This document shows positions 27,820 to 36,126 of a stretch of DNA of 64,000 bases, piece by piece. How positions within the stretch are numbered: position 1 is the first letter of the stretch; the number at the start of each line of letters is the position of its first letter. Position numbers and translations under genes: made by a program. The notes beneath the pieces are model-generated. The model did not search any database. It was given only the letters and a program-made list of their open reading frames with translations, and was not told the origin of the DNA. The stretch comes from Alteribacter keqinensis (GTDB lineage Bacteria; Bacillota; Bacilli; Bacillales; Salisediminibacteriaceae), in NCBI RefSeq assembly GCF_003710255.1, contig NZ_RHIB01000001.1, positions 2,046,001-2,110,000 of the forward strand, read 5' to 3'.

Positions 27820-27945
27820 AAACCGCTCCTGAATTATACTTCGCTTTCCGCGGGAAGCTGGTAAGCCTCCTCGCGCTCCGCCCTGCGGGGTCTCTCCTTT
27901 GCTTTTCATCCCGCAGGAGTCTGCGTATATTTCATCCTCTATGTC
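27820..27945. repeat. Family A palindromic intergenic repeat, copy 3
   Basis: ACTTCGCTTTCCGCGGGAAG, AAGCCTCCTCGCGCTCC, GCGGGGTCTCTCC and CCGCAGGAGTCTGCGTAT in the same order as copies 1 and 2. It lies between racE and the MarR gene, 155 nt from the B2 copy. Confidence 0.72.
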
Positions 27946-27995
27946 CTCGCACTCTTCGGATCTTCAGCTAAAAACTTTTTTATGTCCCATCCTCG

Positions 27996-28463
27996 TCAAA
28001 ATGATTTCCACGTTTTCGCATCTTTTTTCATTTCATCCAAAAGGTAGTTTAGGCTCCGGTCCAGGAAATCTACATTTTCCGGTGAAAAATCATCTAATAT
28101 TCCTTGCAGGTAACCCTGCCTGCGGTTGATTACTTCCTTAATGATTGTTGCCCCTTTATCCAGAAGGTGAATCCTTACAACGCGCCGATCGTTTGTATCC
28201 TTCACCCGTTCAACAAGCTCATTTTTTTCCATTCGGTCAACAAGGTCCGTCGTTGTGCTGCACGCCAGATACATTTTAGATGATAGCTCTCCGATAGTCA
28301 TATCACCATATTCATGCAGCCACTGAAGTGCAACAAATTGCGGAGGGGTTATTGGAAATTCATTAAGAATCTCCCTCCCTTTTTGTTTAACAATGTCTGC
28401 GATCATTCGTAGTGATTTTTCAATATCAGCAACCTGCTGTTTTTTAATTGTTTGTTTTGGCAT
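27996..28463 (-). CDS. ysmB: MarR-family transcriptional regulator (YsmB-like)
   Basis: The 155-residue winged-helix protein has PPQFVALQWLHEYGDMTIGELSS and CSTTTDLVDRMEKNELVERVKDTNDRRVVRIHL, which hold the recognition helix and the wing (DTNDRRVV). It lies next to racE, as ysmB does in B. subtilis. A GGGAGGGG site precedes the ATG. Its targets are unknown; it is not next to an obvious transporter or enzyme target. Confidence 0.9.
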   Translation of the reverse strand: MPKQTIKKQQVADIEKSLRMIADIVKQKGREILNEFPITPPQFVALQWLHEYGDMTIGELSSKMYLACSTTTDLVDRMEKNELVERVKDTNDRRVVRIHLLDKGATIIKEVINRRQGYLQGILDDFSPENVDFLDRSLNYLLDEMKKDAKTWKSF

Positions 28464-28646
28464 TATTTTCCCCTCCCATTGACCTATTCGAAGGCCATCC
28501 CTGTATTATGTACACTTTCTGTTCAAACTCATACACTTGTATTACTCCTATTTTCTTAGTTTTTCTCCCTCTTTTCAAGTGTTTCTCTTGAAAAGTAAAG
28601 GAAAGTTTTATTCATCAAGTAAAATGCTGACATCCTATAAATAGTA

Positions 28647-28680
28647 AAAAGCCTCTGCAACAAGGGTTGCAGAGGCTTTC
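28647..28680 (-). terminator. Terminator of the ptsGHI operon
   Basis: AAAAGCCTCTGCAA with TTGCAGAGGCTTT around a 6-nt loop and a T-rich minus-strand tail, nine bases after the ptsI stop codon. Confidence 0.93.
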
Positions 28681-28688
28681 TTTATTGT

Positions 28689-30419
28689 TTAAATAGCTTT
28701 GTCCTGAAGAAAAGTTTCTTCTACGAACGCTTTTACATCTTCCGCAGTTTCCATTGCAAGTGCTTTCTCAGCAACTTCTTCTGCTTCTTTTTTCGTCAGT
28801 TTAGAAATCTGGCTTCGCGCCGGCAGAACGGACGTTGCACTCATGCTGAACTCATCAAGTCCGAGTCCGAGAAGAAGTGGAATAGCCACTTCATCCCCTG
28901 CCATTTCTCCGCACATACCAGCCCATTTCCCTTCTTTATGAGCAGCATCAATAACCATTTTCACAAGACGGAGGATCGCCGGGTTGTATGGCTGATACAA
29001 GTAGGATACTTGTTCGTTCATACGGTCAGCAGCCATTGTATACTGAATCAGGTCATTCGTCCCAATGCTGAAGAAGTCTACTTCTTTAGCAAATGTATCA
29101 GCCATAACAGCTGTAGATGGGATCTCAACCATAATTCCTACTTCAATGTCATCGCTCACGTCAGTTCCCGCTTCCTGGAGCTTTTCTTTCTCTTCAGTCA
29201 GAATCGCTTTAGCCTGACGGAACTCGTCAAGAGTAGCAATCATCGGGAACATGATTTTCAGGTTGCCGAATGCACTTGCACGAAGAAGTGCGCGAAGCTG
29301 CGTGCGGAACATATCGTCTTTTTCAAGACAGAGACGGATCGCACGGAACCCGAGGAACGGATTCATTTCTTTTGGCAGGTCAAGGTATGGAAGCTCCTTG
29401 TCCCCGCCGATGTCGAGAGTACGGATAACAACAGGTTTGCCGTCCATATCTTCAACGACTTTTTTGTAAGCTTCGTACTGCTCTTCTTCTGTAGGCAGTT
29501 CGTCACGGCCCATGTACAGGAATTCAGTACGGTAAAGACCAATGCCTTCAGCGCCGTTGTTGATAACACCTTCAAGGTCATTCGGCGTTCCAATATTGGC
29601 AGCAAGCTCAACGTGATGACCATCTTTTGATTCCGTCGGGTCATTCACAAGTTTGGCCCATTCTTTTTTCTTTTCAGCGAAATCTTCCTGCTTTTTTTTG
29701 TACTCAGACACTTCATCATCTGACGGATCAACAATAACGGTACCATCGATTCCGTCCACAATAACCATTGTGTCAAAGTCTGCAGAAGAAGTGATTTCTT
29801 TTGTACCGACAACTGCAGGAATTTCCATGGAGCGTGCCATGATAGCAGAGTGGGATGTACGACCGCCGATATCTGTTGCGAAACCTTTTACAAACTCACC
29901 GTTAAGCTGAGCTGTATCGGAAGGAGTCAGGTCGTCAGCGATGACAACGACTTCTTCATCAATTTCAGCAAGAGAAACGAGCTTTTTACCGAGGACGTGG
30001 GCAAGTACACGCTTGGATACGTCACGGATATCGGCAGCACGCTCTTTCATGTATTCATTGTCCATGTTTTCAAACATGGAAACGAACATGTCAGATACTT
30101 CTTTCACTGCGTAGCCTGCATTACTCTTTTCATCTTTCACCTTGCCGCGAATGGCATCAACAAATTCCGGGTCCGATAAAACGAGAAGATGAGCGGAGAA
30201 AATCTCCGCATGCTCCTCCCCAAGTTCATTTAATGTTTTTTCTTTAATCTTTTCAAGTTCTCCCTTGGCTTTAGCCAGAGCGTTGTCGAACTTTTCTTCT
30301 TCTGCTGAAACATCATTAACCGTTGTTTTTTCAACGGAAAGGTCCGGTGTTTCAAGAAGGAAAGCCTTGGCGATGGCGATGCCGGAAGAAGCTCCGATTC
30401 CTGTTAATGTTTTAGACAT
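28689..30419 (-). CDS. ptsI: PTS enzyme I (phosphoenolpyruvate-protein phosphotransferase)
   Basis: The 576-residue enzyme takes phosphate from PEP onto its active histidine in [12 protein letters not shown] (about residue 190) and passes it to HPr. The C-terminal PEP-binding barrel shows [46 protein letters not shown] and the catalytic CGEMAG (Cys about 500). It follows ptsH with a TAATG overlap of one base. Last gene of glcT/ptsGHI. Confidence 0.97.
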   Translation of the reverse strand: MSKTLTGIGASSGIAIAKAFLLETPDLSVEKTTVNDVSAEEEKFDNALAKAKGELEKIKEKTLNELGEEHAEIFSAHLLVLSDPEFVDAIRGKVKDEKSNAGYAVKEVSDMFVSMFENMDNEYMKERAADIRDVSKRVLAHVLGKKLVSLAEIDEEVVVIADDLTPSDTAQLNGEFVKGFATDIGGRTSHSAIMARSMEIPAVVGTKEITSSADFDTMVIVDGIDGTVIVDPSDDEVSEYKKKQEDFAEKKKEWAKLVNDPTESKDGHHVELAANIGTPNDLEGVINNGAEGIGLYRTEFLYMGRDELPTEEEQYEAYKKVVEDMDGKPVVIRTLDIGGDKELPYLDLPKEMNPFLGFRAIRLCLEKDDMFRTQLRALLRASAFGNLKIMFPMIATLDEFRQAKAILTEEKEKLQEAGTDVSDDIEVGIMVEIPSTAVMADTFAKEVDFFSIGTNDLIQYTMAADRMNEQVSYLYQPYNPAILRLVKMVIDAAHKEGKWAGMCGEMAGDEVAIPLLLGLGLDEFSMSATSVLPARSQISKLTKKEAEEVAEKALAMETAEDVKAFVEETFLQDKAI

Positions 30420-30682
30420 TACTCAGCGAGTCCTTCTTTCATAACACCTTCAAGACCAGCAAGTGCTTCGTCTGCGTCCGGACCTTCTGCTTTGATTGTC
30501 ACTTCAGCACCCTGGCCTACACCAAGACTCATAACACCCATAATGGACTTAAGGTTAACGGATTTCCCGTTGTGCTCAAGAGTAACTTCAGACTCATACT
30601 GACCTGCTTTGTTTACGAGCTGAGTTGCCGGACGTGCGTGGATACCTGTTTCTGCTGTGATTTTGAAATTCTTTTCTGCCAT
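30419..30682 (-). CDS. ptsH: Phosphocarrier protein HPr
   Basis: The 87-residue phosphocarrier has the PEP-dependent site His15 in GIHARPAT and the HPrK regulatory site Ser46 in [11 protein letters not shown]. With the Ser site present it should also serve as CcpA corepressor, which fits the cre-like sites before the acyl-CoA synthetase genes in this window. It lies between ptsG and ptsI in the glucose operon; an AGGAGTG site precedes the ATG. Confidence 0.97.
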   Translation of the reverse strand: MAEKNFKITAETGIHARPATQLVNKAGQYESEVTLEHNGKSVNLKSIMGVMSLGVGQGAEVTIKAEGPDADEALAGLEGVMKEGLAE

Positions 30683-30704
30683 GAGAAAAACACTCCTTTA
30701 AGTA

Positions 30705-32675
30705 TTATTTTGTGATTTTTATAATGTCTGTATCCCCAAAGGAAACAGAGCCTTGCTTTTGAAGCTTGACTGCTTCACCTTCATGCAGGTTTGTGAGTAC
30801 GATCGGCGTAATCAAAGATGGTACTTTCTCTTTAATTTTGTCCAAATCAACCTTTAATAAATCCTGGCCTTGCTTTACCCGGTCACCCTCCTGAACAAAT
30901 GCTTCAAATCCGTGTCCTTTCAGGTTCACCGTATCAATTCCAAAGTGTATCAGAATTTCATGTCCGCTGTCAGCTTCAATGCCTATCGCATGTTTCGTAG
31001 GGAAGACATTCACTACTTTACCATTAACGGGAGATTTGACAAGACCATTTTTCGGATTAATTGCAAAACCGTCACCCATCATACGACCCGCGAAAACCTG
31101 ATCAGGTACTTCAGTGATTTCAAGGATCTCACCTTCAATAGGCGTTGTTATGGAAAGAGGTTGATGTCCGGCTTCTTTTTTCTGCGAGTTCCCGGGAACG
31201 ACTTTTGTTTCATCTGTTTCCTGTTCACCTGGGTCTTCCTGTACTTCTTTTCCATCGATAATATCTTTAATCTGACCTTTCAGCGTATCGGACTTTGTAC
31301 CGAAGATCGCTTGTATATTATTACCCACTTCCATAACACCTGAAGCTCCTAATTTCTTAAGCTCTCCCTTATTCACATCACCTTTATTTTTAACCGTGAC
31401 ACGAAGTCTGGTAATACAGGCATCAAGTGCGGAAATGTTCTGTTTACCGCCGAGAGCGGAAAGAACATCTTTCGCCAATCCTTTTGATGGTTTTGACTTG
31501 CCTCCGCCTTCTTTTTCATCTTCACTGTCATCTTCACGACCTGGTGTCTGAAGGTTAAATTTGCGGATTGCAAAGCGGAAACCGAAGTAGTAAAGTACTG
31601 CGAATACTAATCCGACCGGAATAATCATCCACGCATTTGTTGATAGATTCCAGTAAAGCACATAATCGATAAACCCGCCGGAGAACGTAAACCCGGCTTT
31701 AACATTAAGCAGGTCCATTGCAACGAAGGACAACCCTGCAAAGATACAGTGAATCAAAAACAATACCGGTGCTACGAAAAGGAATGCAAATTCAATCGGT
31801 TCAGTAATACCGGTAAGAAAGCTTGTAAGAGCGGCAGATCCCATGATACCGGCAACGGCTTTCTTTTTAGCCGGGCTCGCCTCATGGTAAATCGCCAGTG
31901 CTGCAGCCGGAAGTCCGAAAAGCATGAATGGGAACAAACCTGCCATAAATGTACCGGCAGTCTCATCTCCTGCAAAGTAACGGGTCATGTCCCCACGAAC
32001 CGTTTCTCCTGCTGCGTTCGTGTACGTACCAAACTCAAACCAGAATGGCTGGTAAAAAATATGGTGAAGACCAAATGGAATGAGCGCACGCTGACCAAAA
32101 CCAAAGATAAATGCAGCTACGGTTGAGCCTGTTTCAGTTGCAAGTACACTTAAGAAGTCAATTCCCTGCTGAATCGGCGGCCATATAAATACGAATGCCA
32201 CACCGAGCACAACACTCACTGCTGCCGTGATAATCGGTACAAATCGCTTTCCTGCAAAGAATCCAAGAAACTGCGGAAGCTGTATATTATAGAATTTCTT
32301 ATACAAATACGAGGCCACAAGACCAATAATAATACCGCCAAATACTCCCATCCCAAGGGTTTCAATACCAAGAACAGCCTCTGTTTCGACCCCCTGGTAT
32401 TCTGCCATGATTCCAAGTGTCTGGTTCATGATCAAGTAACCGATAACAGCTGCGAGACCTGCTACTCCGTCACCATCAGAAAGTCCAATGGCAACACCAA
32501 TAGCAAAGATTAATGCCAGGTTTGCAAAAATGATGCCCCCTGCTTCAGTCATAATAGGAATATTAAATACATTTTCGTGACCAAGACCCAGTAATAAACC
32601 GGCCGCCGGCAGTACTGAAACCGGTAACATTAATGACCGGCCGATACGTTGAAGCAATCCAAACAAATTACTCAC
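30705..32675 (-). CDS. ptsG: PTS glucose transporter, EIICBA
   Basis: The 656-residue protein combines the EIIC membrane domain (residues 1 to about 380, starting [19 protein letters not shown]), the EIIB domain with its phospho-cysteine in [11 protein letters not shown] (about 424), and the EIIA domain with [10 protein letters not shown] (His about 575). It imports and phosphorylates glucose. The start is the GTG at 32675, seven bases after AAGGAGGAG; the ATG 11 codons earlier overlaps that ribosome site. The leader contains a GlcT antiterminator site and terminator, and glcT lies upstream. Confidence 0.95.
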   Translation of the reverse strand: MSNLFGLLQRIGRSLMLPVSVLPAAGLLLGLGHENVFNIPIMTEAGGIIFANLALIFAIGVAIGLSDGDGVAGLAAVIGYLIMNQTLGIMAEYQGVETEAVLGIETLGMGVFGGIIIGLVASYLYKKFYNIQLPQFLGFFAGKRFVPIITAAVSVVLGVAFVFIWPPIQQGIDFLSVLATETGSTVAAFIFGFGQRALIPFGLHHIFYQPFWFEFGTYTNAAGETVRGDMTRYFAGDETAGTFMAGLFPFMLFGLPAAALAIYHEASPAKKKAVAGIMGSAALTSFLTGITEPIEFAFLFVAPVLFLIHCIFAGLSFVAMDLLNVKAGFTFSGGFIDYVLYWNLSTNAWMIIPVGLVFAVLYYFGFRFAIRKFNLQTPGREDDSEDEKEGGGKSKPSKGLAKDVLSALGGKQNISALDACITRLRVTVKNKGDVNKGELKKLGASGVMEVGNNIQAIFGTKSDTLKGQIKDIIDGKEVQEDPGEQETDETKVVPGNSQKKEAGHQPLSITTPIEGEILEITEVPDQVFAGRMMGDGFAINPKNGLVKSPVNGKVVNVFPTKHAIGIEADSGHEILIHFGIDTVNLKGHGFEAFVQEGDRVKQGQDLLKVDLDKIKEKVPSLITPIVLTNLHEGEAVKLQKQGSVSFGDTDIIKITK

Positions 32676-32756
32676 TGTCGTACTCCTCCTTTTTGTAATG
32701 GTTTCCAAAACAGCCGGTAAACGCTGTCATTCAGCAGAAAAAAAGTTTTTCACAAA

Positions 32757-32897
32757 ACAAAAAAAGACATGAGCAAAAGCTATATACGAATCCCTTGAAA
32801 CAGAGCAGGTAAATCTACCATTATAAAGATAGACTGACCCTCAAAAGGACTCATATACACCTGTTTACTCATGCCTGATCGTATCAGTAACACGTAA
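32757..32897 (-). promoter_or_regulatory. GlcT-dependent RAT antiterminator overlapping an intrinsic terminator in the ptsG leader
   Basis: On the minus strand ACGTGTTACTGATACGATCA followed by GGCATGAG at 32867-32897 matches the B. subtilis ptsG ribonucleic antiterminator. Its 3' half (CATGAG) is also the 5' arm of a long terminator whose other arm ends GCTCATGTC then seven Ts at about 32757-32775; inner segments TATATGAGTCC and GGATTCGTATA also pair. The two structures exclude each other, as known for GlcT/BglG control. Confidence 0.88.
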
Positions 32898-32908
32898 CGT
32901 GTGTATGG

Positions 32909-33748
32909 TTATTGTTTTGTAAGCCGCTGCAGATGAATCGTAATGTAAACGATTTCCGCTTCGGGTATAGGTTTTCGAATGGTCTGCTGAATGATTTTTA
33001 CCAACTTCCATGAAAGATTGTAGCATACGGGATATTCTTTTTTCAAGACCTCTGCCAATTTTTCATGAACTTCTACTAAATCATTGTCAATCACCCGGTC
33101 GATAACACGCCTGAGATGGCTGACAAGTCTCGCATAATCAATGCTTTCCTTATCAACGGTTACTTCAAGCTGACTCTCAATCACTTCAACGAGCTTTTTG
33201 ATCAGCTGTGAATGATGATTAATTTCCTGTAAGCTGCGGTTTGATACAGCACTGTGGATGTGCAGAGTGACAAAACCGACTTCACTTTTCGGCAGATTTA
33301 CCCCTAGTTTTTTATTTAAATCATCCACCACTTCTTCTGCGATCTTAAACTCCTGGGGGTAAAGAAGCGCAGTATCGTGAAGAAACGGATTTTTAATATC
33401 AAAACCCTGCTCTACTCTTTTTATGGCGAAAGCGATGTGGTCAGTCAGTGCAATGTGGATATGTTCATGAACTGGCAGATCGAGCTTTTCCTGAATATGA
33501 CGGATCGCATCGTTTATAGCCTGGACCACCTGGCTGTCAACATTGTGCAGAAGTTGTTTATATAGCTCCTGCTCCTTCTCATCAACGAGTTTGAATACCT
33601 TTTCATATTGCTCGTCAGAAAGAGGATCACCTTTCTTTTTAGAAAAGCCAATGCCATTTCCAATCATAATCAGCTCATGGTTATTCTCATCGCTTACAAT
33701 AACCACATTGTTGTTCAGAGTTTTTTTGATTGTGTATGTAAGCTTCAT
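32909..33748 (-). CDS. glcT: PTS-controlled transcriptional antiterminator GlcT
   Basis: The 279-residue BglG/LicT-family protein has the RNA-binding CAT domain (residues 1 to about 58, with NNNVVIVSD and IGNGIGFSKKKGD) and two PRD domains. Conserved histidines appear in LPVHEHIHIALTDHIAFA and in VGFVTLHIHSA. The PRDs are phosphorylated by the PTS and set dimer formation; active GlcT binds the RAT found directly downstream. The gene ends about 12 nt before that RAT. Confidence 0.95.
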   Translation of the reverse strand: MKLTYTIKKTLNNNVVIVSDENNHELIMIGNGIGFSKKKGDPLSDEQYEKVFKLVDEKEQELYKQLLHNVDSQVVQAINDAIRHIQEKLDLPVHEHIHIALTDHIAFAIKRVEQGFDIKNPFLHDTALLYPQEFKIAEEVVDDLNKKLGVNLPKSEVGFVTLHIHSAVSNRSLQEINHHSQLIKKLVEVIESQLEVTVDKESIDYARLVSHLRRVIDRVIDNDLVEVHEKLAEVLKKEYPVCYNLSWKLVKIIQQTIRKPIPEAEIVYITIHLQRLTKQ

Positions 33749-33904
33749 AATTACATTACCTTTCTATGATTCACTGTCTTTCATCATAATGTCACAATCC
33801 GTCTCAGTCAATGAAAAAGCTTTCATTTCTAAACCATCCGCTGATCTGCTTCTGTTTTATTTTAAAGCTCCCCTGAAAGAAATTCAAATTCAGTTTCATT
33901 GAAA

Positions 33905-34080
33905 GGAATACACTCCCTTTCCGTGGAGGCGCGCTGAGCCTCCTCATGGGTTTGCCGAGGCCACTGAAAAAGTACATTTACTTGAAAATAGGATCAGAAA
34001 AGTCAGGTGTTGATCTACGCTCATTGCACTTTCCGCGGGTGGTTCGGGAGCCTCCTCAGCGCTGTGCGAAAGCAGCCTAT
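33905..34080 (+). repeat. Composite repeat B1-linker-B2 (both units truncated)
   Basis: ACACTCCCTTTCCGTGG with GCTGAGCCTCCTCATGGG is a truncated B1; GAGGCCACTGAAAAAGTAC to AAAAGTCAGGTGTTGAT is the linker; ACGCTCATTGCAC, TTTCCGCGGGTGGTTCGGG and AGCCTCCTCAGCGCTGTGCG are the left half of B2. The order equals that of the 11546-11910 copy. It fills most of the glcT-gerE gap (33749-34246). Confidence 0.75.
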
Positions 34081-34195
34081 TTTAAACGAGGAACATGTTG
34101 ATTAACCTGCATGCCCTTCATCAACTATCTTTAACCTAATCCTGAAATCAGTATACTATTTTTTCCGGACAAGTGTTTGTGTTCTGGTAATGCTA

Positions 34196-34241
34196 AGAGG
34201 GTGCCTCATAAGGCAGTAACCGGCCTTAACAAACACCCTCT
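34196..34241 (-). terminator. Hairpin after gerE
   Basis: GAGGGTG pairs with CACCCTC, with an inner TAAGGC/GCCTTA stem, ending six bases after the gerE stop codon. There is no T run, so termination strength is uncertain. Confidence 0.6.
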
Positions 34242-34246
34242 CAGTA

Positions 34247-34471
34247 CTATATTTTCAGTTCCCCTAGACGGATCAGTTCTATGACTGCTTGCGAGCGCCC
34301 CTTTACCCCAAGCTTCTGCATTGTGTTGGATATATGATTTCGTACGGTCTTTTCACTGATGAACAATTCTGATGCGATTTCTTTAGTTGTCTTATCTTGG
34401 ACCAGTAGCTCGAATACTTCTCTCTCACGTTTGGTTAATAGCGGTTTTGGCCGGAAATCGTGCTCTTTCAA
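34247..34471 (-). CDS. gerE: Spore germination and late mother-cell regulator GerE
   Basis: At 74 residues the protein is only a LuxR/FixJ-type helix-turn-helix, exactly the size of Ger[22 protein letters not shown] is followed by [19 protein letters not shown] and [13 protein letters not shown]. It is nearly identical in pattern to B. subtilis GerE, the last mother-cell sporulation regulator, which controls coat genes with sigma-K. A sigma-K-type promoter lies about 65 nt upstream, in agreement with that role. Confidence 0.97.
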   Translation of the reverse strand: MKEHDFRPKPLLTKREREVFELLVQDKTTKEIASELFISEKTVRNHISNTMQKLGVKGRSQAVIELIRLGELKI

Positions 34472-34535
34472 TCATTTCACCCTTTCTTGCGTGGGCTGCT
34501 TTTTCGTCGGCTGGTGGAATAGTATTTAGTCATGT

Positions 34536-34564
34536 TATCTTATGTCAATCGCAGGTTGCTTGTG
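34536..34564 (-). promoter_or_regulatory. Predicted sigma-K promoter of gerE
   Basis: On the minus strand CACA (-35) and CATAAGATA (-10) are separated by 16 nt, matching the sigma-K consensus mACm-16-CATAnnnTA at every defined position. The predicted start lies roughly 55-60 nt before gerE. gerE is sigma-K-dependent in B. subtilis. The rest of the 307-nt gap up to 34778 holds only the next terminator. Confidence 0.72.
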
Positions 34565-34733
34565 ACTTCTGATTAACATGAGTTATACACAATTTCCTCG
34601 TGTAATGTATCAGTTTTATTGCAAGGAATTTCATTATACAGAGGCTGATAGTGCAACATTTCAAAATACAGTGCCCGATACGCTTAAATTTCCATTAACC
34701 GGATCTAAAAGATTAAGGTAACCTATAGTATGC

Positions 34734-34770
34734 AAAACGCCATGCTCCCGTCACGGAAGCATAGCGCTTT
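34734..34770 (-). terminator. Terminator of the thioesterase gene
   Basis: CGCTATGCT and AGCATGGCG (minus strand) form the stem, followed by TTTT, nine bases after the stop codon. Confidence 0.82.
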
Positions 34771-34778
34771 TCCTGTGT

Positions 34779-35237
34779 TTATTTTTTCCGGCTCGCTTCA
34801 AGAAGAGAGCGTGCTGAATCGGTCCATGGCAGTGCCTTCCCTGTCTTTCGTGAAACCTGCACCATCCGGCCGCGGCCGATCATGCAGATGGCATTTTGCT
34901 CATTGGTTACTTTGTAATGAAGATCTACAGAAGAGTTACCAATCTCCGCTGCTTTCAAGCTTACAGTCAGTTTTTCATCAAAGAATACTTGCCGTACGTA
35001 ATCACAGTGAAGGTCCGCTGTCACGGGAATACCTTCTCCACCTTTTGAGAACCACTCTTCCCCAAGTCCGATGTCCTTAAAAAAGTTAATTCTCCCTTGC
35101 TCAAAATAGACAAAAGCGACGGTATTATTCAAATGTCCAAATGCATCCGTTTCGGAAAATCGAACCGTCACAGGATATCCATATTCAAAACTCTCCGACC
35201 ATTGCTCCATCTCTTCAATATAATCCGGTTTCGCCAC
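34779..35237 (-). CDS. ysmA: Hot-dog fold acyl-CoA thioesterase (YsmA-like)
   Basis: The 152-residue 4HBT-family protein shows YPVTVRFSETDAFGHLNNTVAFVYFEQGR-type signature near residues 20-48, with the active-site Asp-x-x-Gly-His-x-Asn pattern (DAFGHLNN). By family it hydrolyses acyl-CoA esters. I prefer the GTG at 35237, five bases after AGAGGTGG; a TTG seven codons upstream is the alternative. A FadR-type operator about 50 nt upstream suggests fatty-acid control. It lies between gerE and sdhB as ysmA does in B. subtilis. Confidence 0.88.
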   Translation of the reverse strand: MAKPDYIEEMEQWSESFEYGYPVTVRFSETDAFGHLNNTVAFVYFEQGRINFFKDIGLGEEWFSKGGEGIPVTADLHCDYVRQVFFDEKLTVSLKAAEIGNSSVDLHYKVTNEQNAICMIGRGRMVQVSRKTGKALPWTDSARSLLEASRKK

Positions 35238-35288
35238 ATCAGCCACCTCTTCCTGCAAATTGTGCGGGGACAGACCCCAAAACTTTTA

Positions 35289-35306
35289 TGAGTGAATGTT
35301 CATTCA
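35289..35306 (-). promoter_or_regulatory. Predicted FadR operator before the thioesterase gene
   Basis: TGAGTGA-ATGT-TCATTCA is a 7-4-7 inverted repeat with one mismatch and matches the Bacillus FadR box TGAATGAnTAnTCATTCA closely. The same box without mismatch lies before fadR at 49973. Confidence 0.68.
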
Positions 35307-35320
35307 TTACCCTGTTAAAC

Positions 35321-35351
35321 AGAAAGGGCCAGCTTTTGGGTGGCCCTTTCT
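35321..35351 (-). terminator. Terminator of sdhCAB
   Basis: AGAAAGGGCCA and TGGCCCTTTCT form a perfect 11-bp stem, ten bases after the sdhB stop codon, with a GTTT tail. Confidence 0.85.
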
Positions 35352-35361
35352 CTATTTTCTT

Positions 35362-36126
35362 TTAGAAGTTATTGTCGCTTCCGAAGAAGTTCTTAAATGA
35401 TTGCAATGTTGTATCGCGGTTAAGAGCTGCGATGGAAGTTGTAAGAGGAATTCCTTTCGGACATGCCTGCACACAGTTTTGCGAGTTACCACAGTTGGAC
35501 AGTCCGCCTTCTCCGTCCATCAATGTGTTCAGGCGCTCCGCTTTATGCATGGCACCAGTCGGGTGGGCGTTGAACAGGCGAACCTGTGACAATGCTGCCG
35601 GCCCGATAAACTCAGACTTGTCATTCACATTTGGACACGCTTCAAGACAAACACCGCATGTCATACATTTTGAAAGCTCGTACGCCCACTGGCGCTTTGC
35701 TTCCGGCATACGGGGTCCCGGACCTAAATCGTATGTTCCATCAATTGGAACCCAAGCTTTTACCCGCTTAAGGGAGTCAAACATGCGGCTGCGGTCAACG
35801 ACAAGGTCGCGAACAACCGGGAATGTCTTCATCGGCTCCAGGCGAATCGGCTGCTCGAGCTGATCCACAAGTGCGGTACAGGACTGTCTTGGCTTTCCGT
35901 TGATAACCATGGAACATGCACCGCACACTTCTTCAAGACAGCTTGCTTCCCAGGAAACCGCTGTTGTCTCTTCCCCGTTTGCATTGACAGGGTTACGGCG
36001 GATTTCCATAAGGGCTGAAATCACGTTCATATTTTCACGGTAAGGAAGCTTGAACTCTTCTTTATAAGAACCGCCTTCACCATCTTTTTGACGCGTGATA
36101 ATCAAATGGATCATTTTTTCACTCAT
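35362..36126 (-). CDS. sdhB: Succinate dehydrogenase iron-sulfur subunit
   Basis: The 254-residue subunit relays electrons from FAD to the cytochrome b subunit. The 2Fe-2S domain has CLEEVCGACSMVINGKPRQSC (about residues 58-80). The C-terminal ferredoxin domain carries CMTCGVCLEACP near 155 and CGNSQNCVQACPKG near 215 for the 3Fe-4S and 4Fe-4S clusters. Its ATG overlaps the sdhA stop by 4 nt. Last gene of the sdhCAB operon. Confidence 0.97.
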   Translation of the reverse strand: MSEKMIHLIITRQKDGEGGSYKEEFKLPYRENMNVISALMEIRRNPVNANGEETTAVSWEASCLEEVCGACSMVINGKPRQSCTALVDQLEQPIRLEPMKTFPVVRDLVVDRSRMFDSLKRVKAWVPIDGTYDLGPGPRMPEAKRQWAYELSKCMTCGVCLEACPNVNDKSEFIGPAALSQVRLFNAHPTGAMHKAERLNTLMDGEGGLSNCGNSQNCVQACPKGIPLTTSIAALNRDTTLQSFKNFFGSDNNF

